This document shows positions 62,211 through 64,000 of a DNA stretch of 64,000 nucleotides, piece by piece. The DNA is taken from assembly GCF_004193775.1 (NCBI RefSeq), contig NC_041016.1, positions 35,569,366-35,633,365 of the forward strand, given 5' to 3'. The DNA is from Glycine soja. Taxonomy: Eukaryota; Streptophyta; Magnoliopsida; Fabales; Fabaceae. A program made the position numbers and the translations under genes. The notes beneath the pieces were generated by a model. The model ran no database searches. It saw only the letters and a program-made list of their open reading frames with translations, and was not told where the DNA came from. Positions within the stretch are counted from its first letter, which is position 1. Every line of letters begins with the position of its first letter.

Positions 62211-62390
62211 TAAGTCCCTTCAAGGGCGACCAGTTAATGCTAAGTCCCTTTTAGGGCGACAAGTTGATGCTAAGTCCCTTTTAGGGCGACGAGTTGATGT
62301 TAAGTCCCTTTTTGGGCGACGAGTTAATGTTAAGTCCCTTTAAGGGCGACGAGTTAATGATAAGACTCTTAAAGGGCGACGAGTTAAAAT
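62211..62390. repeat. 30-bp tandem repeat, six copies
   Basis: TAAGTCCCTTTTAGGGCGAC plus about ten bases recurs at exactly 30-bp steps (62,211, 62,241, 62,271, 62,301, 62,331, 62,361). Each unit has a small palindrome, AAGTCCCTT..AAGGGCGA. A diverged single relative lies near 61,943. Confidence 0.88.
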
Positions 62391-63297
62391 TATTTTGAGA
62401 ACAATTGAGGAGTCGTGTGTTTTGTACAATTCATAGATAGAGTCTGTGTGCTAAAATATTTTCTGGGTTGGACCTGAATCAGGAGGGAGAGGCCCTGACG
62501 GACTCTTCAGAGTGTAGGCCTTGGGGGTCACACAGTTTGAGTGCTCCTTTAAGCCTATGTTGATCCCATATGGTTTGACCATTCTTGCAAAACACTGTGA
62601 CCCTGACTGGTCTCCCTATGATATTATCTAGTGAGAGTGACTTGACTTCCTAGGCGCCCGACGAGGTTTTTCACTGACATGGTACCACATTGCATATAGG
62701 CTTGAGTCTTAGCATAACTGTTTCATGCGCTTGCTAATTGTTTATTATGAAATTGATGTGTTATTATGTCTTGATCAAAGCGTGTGATTCTTGTGTAATG
62801 TGATTGATGATTGAAAAGTGTGATTGATGGATGAAAAGTGAACTTTGAATGACAAAGTGGTGGAATTACGTGAATTACATGTAAGTAAGTTTTATTTGGT
62901 TTATATGATATGTATATCTAGTTGTCTTGTTTCTCTATTAGTTAGGAATGTGATAACTCACTCCACGTGTGTTGTTTGTGTTTGGATCCTGTGATGATCT
63001 TGAACTTTGTGTTCGGGGGAGCAGATGACTAGGTGAATTGCTTTAAAAAACATTATGCTGAAGGACATCGAGACACAACGCTCTGATAGAATGTGACAGT
63101 GAGACATAAATTTTTATATTAATTGCATGATGTTAGTATATTTTATTTTATTTCACTGATCTAATAAAATATTTATGTAAATTTTGACGGCCTTATTTTG
63201 AGCCGAATATGTTTTAATAAGTTTTAACTGATAATAGTGAAATGAATGTGAACCTTTTACCCGTGTGAATTTGGTTACCGATATTTTTAAATATTTT

Positions 63298-63300
<3 letters not shown>

Positions 63301-63355
<55 letters not shown>
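63301..63355. repeat. (TA)27 microsatellite
   Basis: Uninterrupted TA dinucleotides shortly before the right end of the solo LTR. Confidence 0.95.
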
Positions 63356-63358
<3 letters not shown>

Positions 63359-63376
63359 GGGGTAGAGGATGTTACA

Positions 63377-64000
63377 AGTAGGTCACATGTGTTGACAAAA
63401 AATTCAACATATAGCTTTTATTTAAAGTAATAGTTCTTTTCTTAAAATTTGATTTAGATCTATTGTTGGGTCAGTCCTATCTTTTTAACAACTACATATA
63501 TATATACAAAAAAAAAAAATAACTTGACTAATTAATTAAGTACTAGTGTTCAAGAGACACATATCAAAAAACCATGGTCAACAAACAAACAATAATCTAA
63601 ACATAATATAACGCATCCTTATAATCATATTCCAAAACCTCATGGATTCCAATGTGGAACTAATCGACAAAAAATGTCTTCTTTCAACCGCATAAGTCGA
63701 AAGCCTTAACCAATATTTTCACTAGCAAATTATCAATGCGGACTCTGAATTCTAACTAACACAAGGTTGCATAACATGTAACACTAACACAATGTGATTC
63801 CTAACACAAAACAACGTCATTTTCGTCTAAATAAAATGACAACGTTTTGGTCATCACCCCCTCATACAACAACACATTAAATGTAACATGGCACATCAGT
63901 ATTAGACAAAAAGCAAATGACACAGCAATGGTCATGTTGGATTTTAACATTGACGATTTAGATGGACCTAATAGCAATGATTTAATTGAATCAATTTTAA
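63377..64000. repeat. Copy B of the local duplication, second part
   Basis: 63,536-63,800 matches 34,586-34,872 (AAGTACTAGTGTTCAAGAGA, GGTCAACAAACAAACAATAA). 63,800-63,930 parallels 59,939-60,060. No coding region seen to the window end. Confidence 0.6.

Larger units (their letters stand above)
60833..63376. mobile_element. Apparent solo LTR of a gypsy-type element (2.54 kb)
   Basis: Starts TGTAACATCCC and ends AGGATGTTACA, so the ends are TG...CA and form a 10-bp inverted pair. The flanks are AATAG (60,828-60,832) and AGTAG (63,377-63,381), a 5-bp duplication with one mismatch. No gag or pol sequence lies inside. It contains phrases such as ACCGTTGGATCGTCGTGAAA that recur in variant form (about 61,068 and 61,246), a 30-bp tandem repeat and a TA run. 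Interpreted as a long LTR left after recombination between two LTRs. Confidence 0.65.

Overview
The window is repeat-dominated plant nuclear DNA, most likely from a legume and probably soybean (Glycine). The reasons are an Ogre-type Ty3/gypsy retrotransposon, CACTA transposons with AACATCGGTTTT-type subterminal hairpins of the kind common in soybean, and eukaryotic intron-containing fragments of plant genes. This attribution is inference from family knowledge. I see no intact ordinary host gene, no tRNA or rRNA gene and no prokaryotic feature. Almost everything is transposable element, nested and partly broken.

Region 1 (30-32,321) is one CACTA DNA transposon with matching CACTA termini, 12 subterminal hairpins on the left and 7 on the right, and a possible AAA target duplication. 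On the minus strand it carries two decayed transposition genes. One is a Transposase_24-type gene fused to an Ulp1/C48 SUMO-protease-like domain (907-3,932). The other is the C-terminal part of a TNP2/TNPD transposase (10,983-12,647). Between and beside them lie intron-bearing fragments of host genes: a PP2A B56 regulatory subunit (5,388-6,155), a three-HMG-box type protein (6,878-7,745), two unrecognised pieces (9,262-9,351 and 9,941-10,527), and the C-terminal exon of a carboxylesterase (30,822-30,991). It is therefore a gene-fragment-capturing CACTA.

Region 2 (12,648-about 30,075) is an Ogre/Tat retrotransposon inserted into the CACTA transposase gene. In order it has a 5' LTR, an Arg-tRNA-like primer site, an extra 5' ORF1, gag-protease with a G-patch domain, the characteristic intron, pol with two RNase H domains, a sense-strand accessory ORF, and two tandem-repeat blocks. 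It has frameshifts and stops. Its 3' LTR is missing, together with the N-terminal half of the transposase gene it entered.

Region 3 (32,322-34,877) holds the end of a second CACTA family, a 476-bp foldback element with a perfect 9-bp target duplication (Mutator-like), and low-copy-looking sequence that is locally duplicated around 60-64 kb.

Region 4 (34,878-59,933) is a young Tat-lineage gypsy element with 892-bp LTRs that look identical and a GATGC target duplication. It carries gag-pro, pol in an overlapping frame, and a five-exon antisense gene (55,021-58,486) encoding a plant-mobile-domain/coiled-coil protein. As presented it is about 12 kb too long: a segment of roughly 42.1-49.7 kb is a scrambled partial repeat of the same element, full of single-base indels. 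An assembly or gap-filling artefact is the simplest explanation. Removing the surplus gives an element of about 13.1 kb.

Region 5 (59,939-64,000) is the other half of the host duplication, interrupted by a 2.5-kb apparent solo LTR (60,833-63,376) with six 30-bp repeats and a (TA)27 microsatellite.
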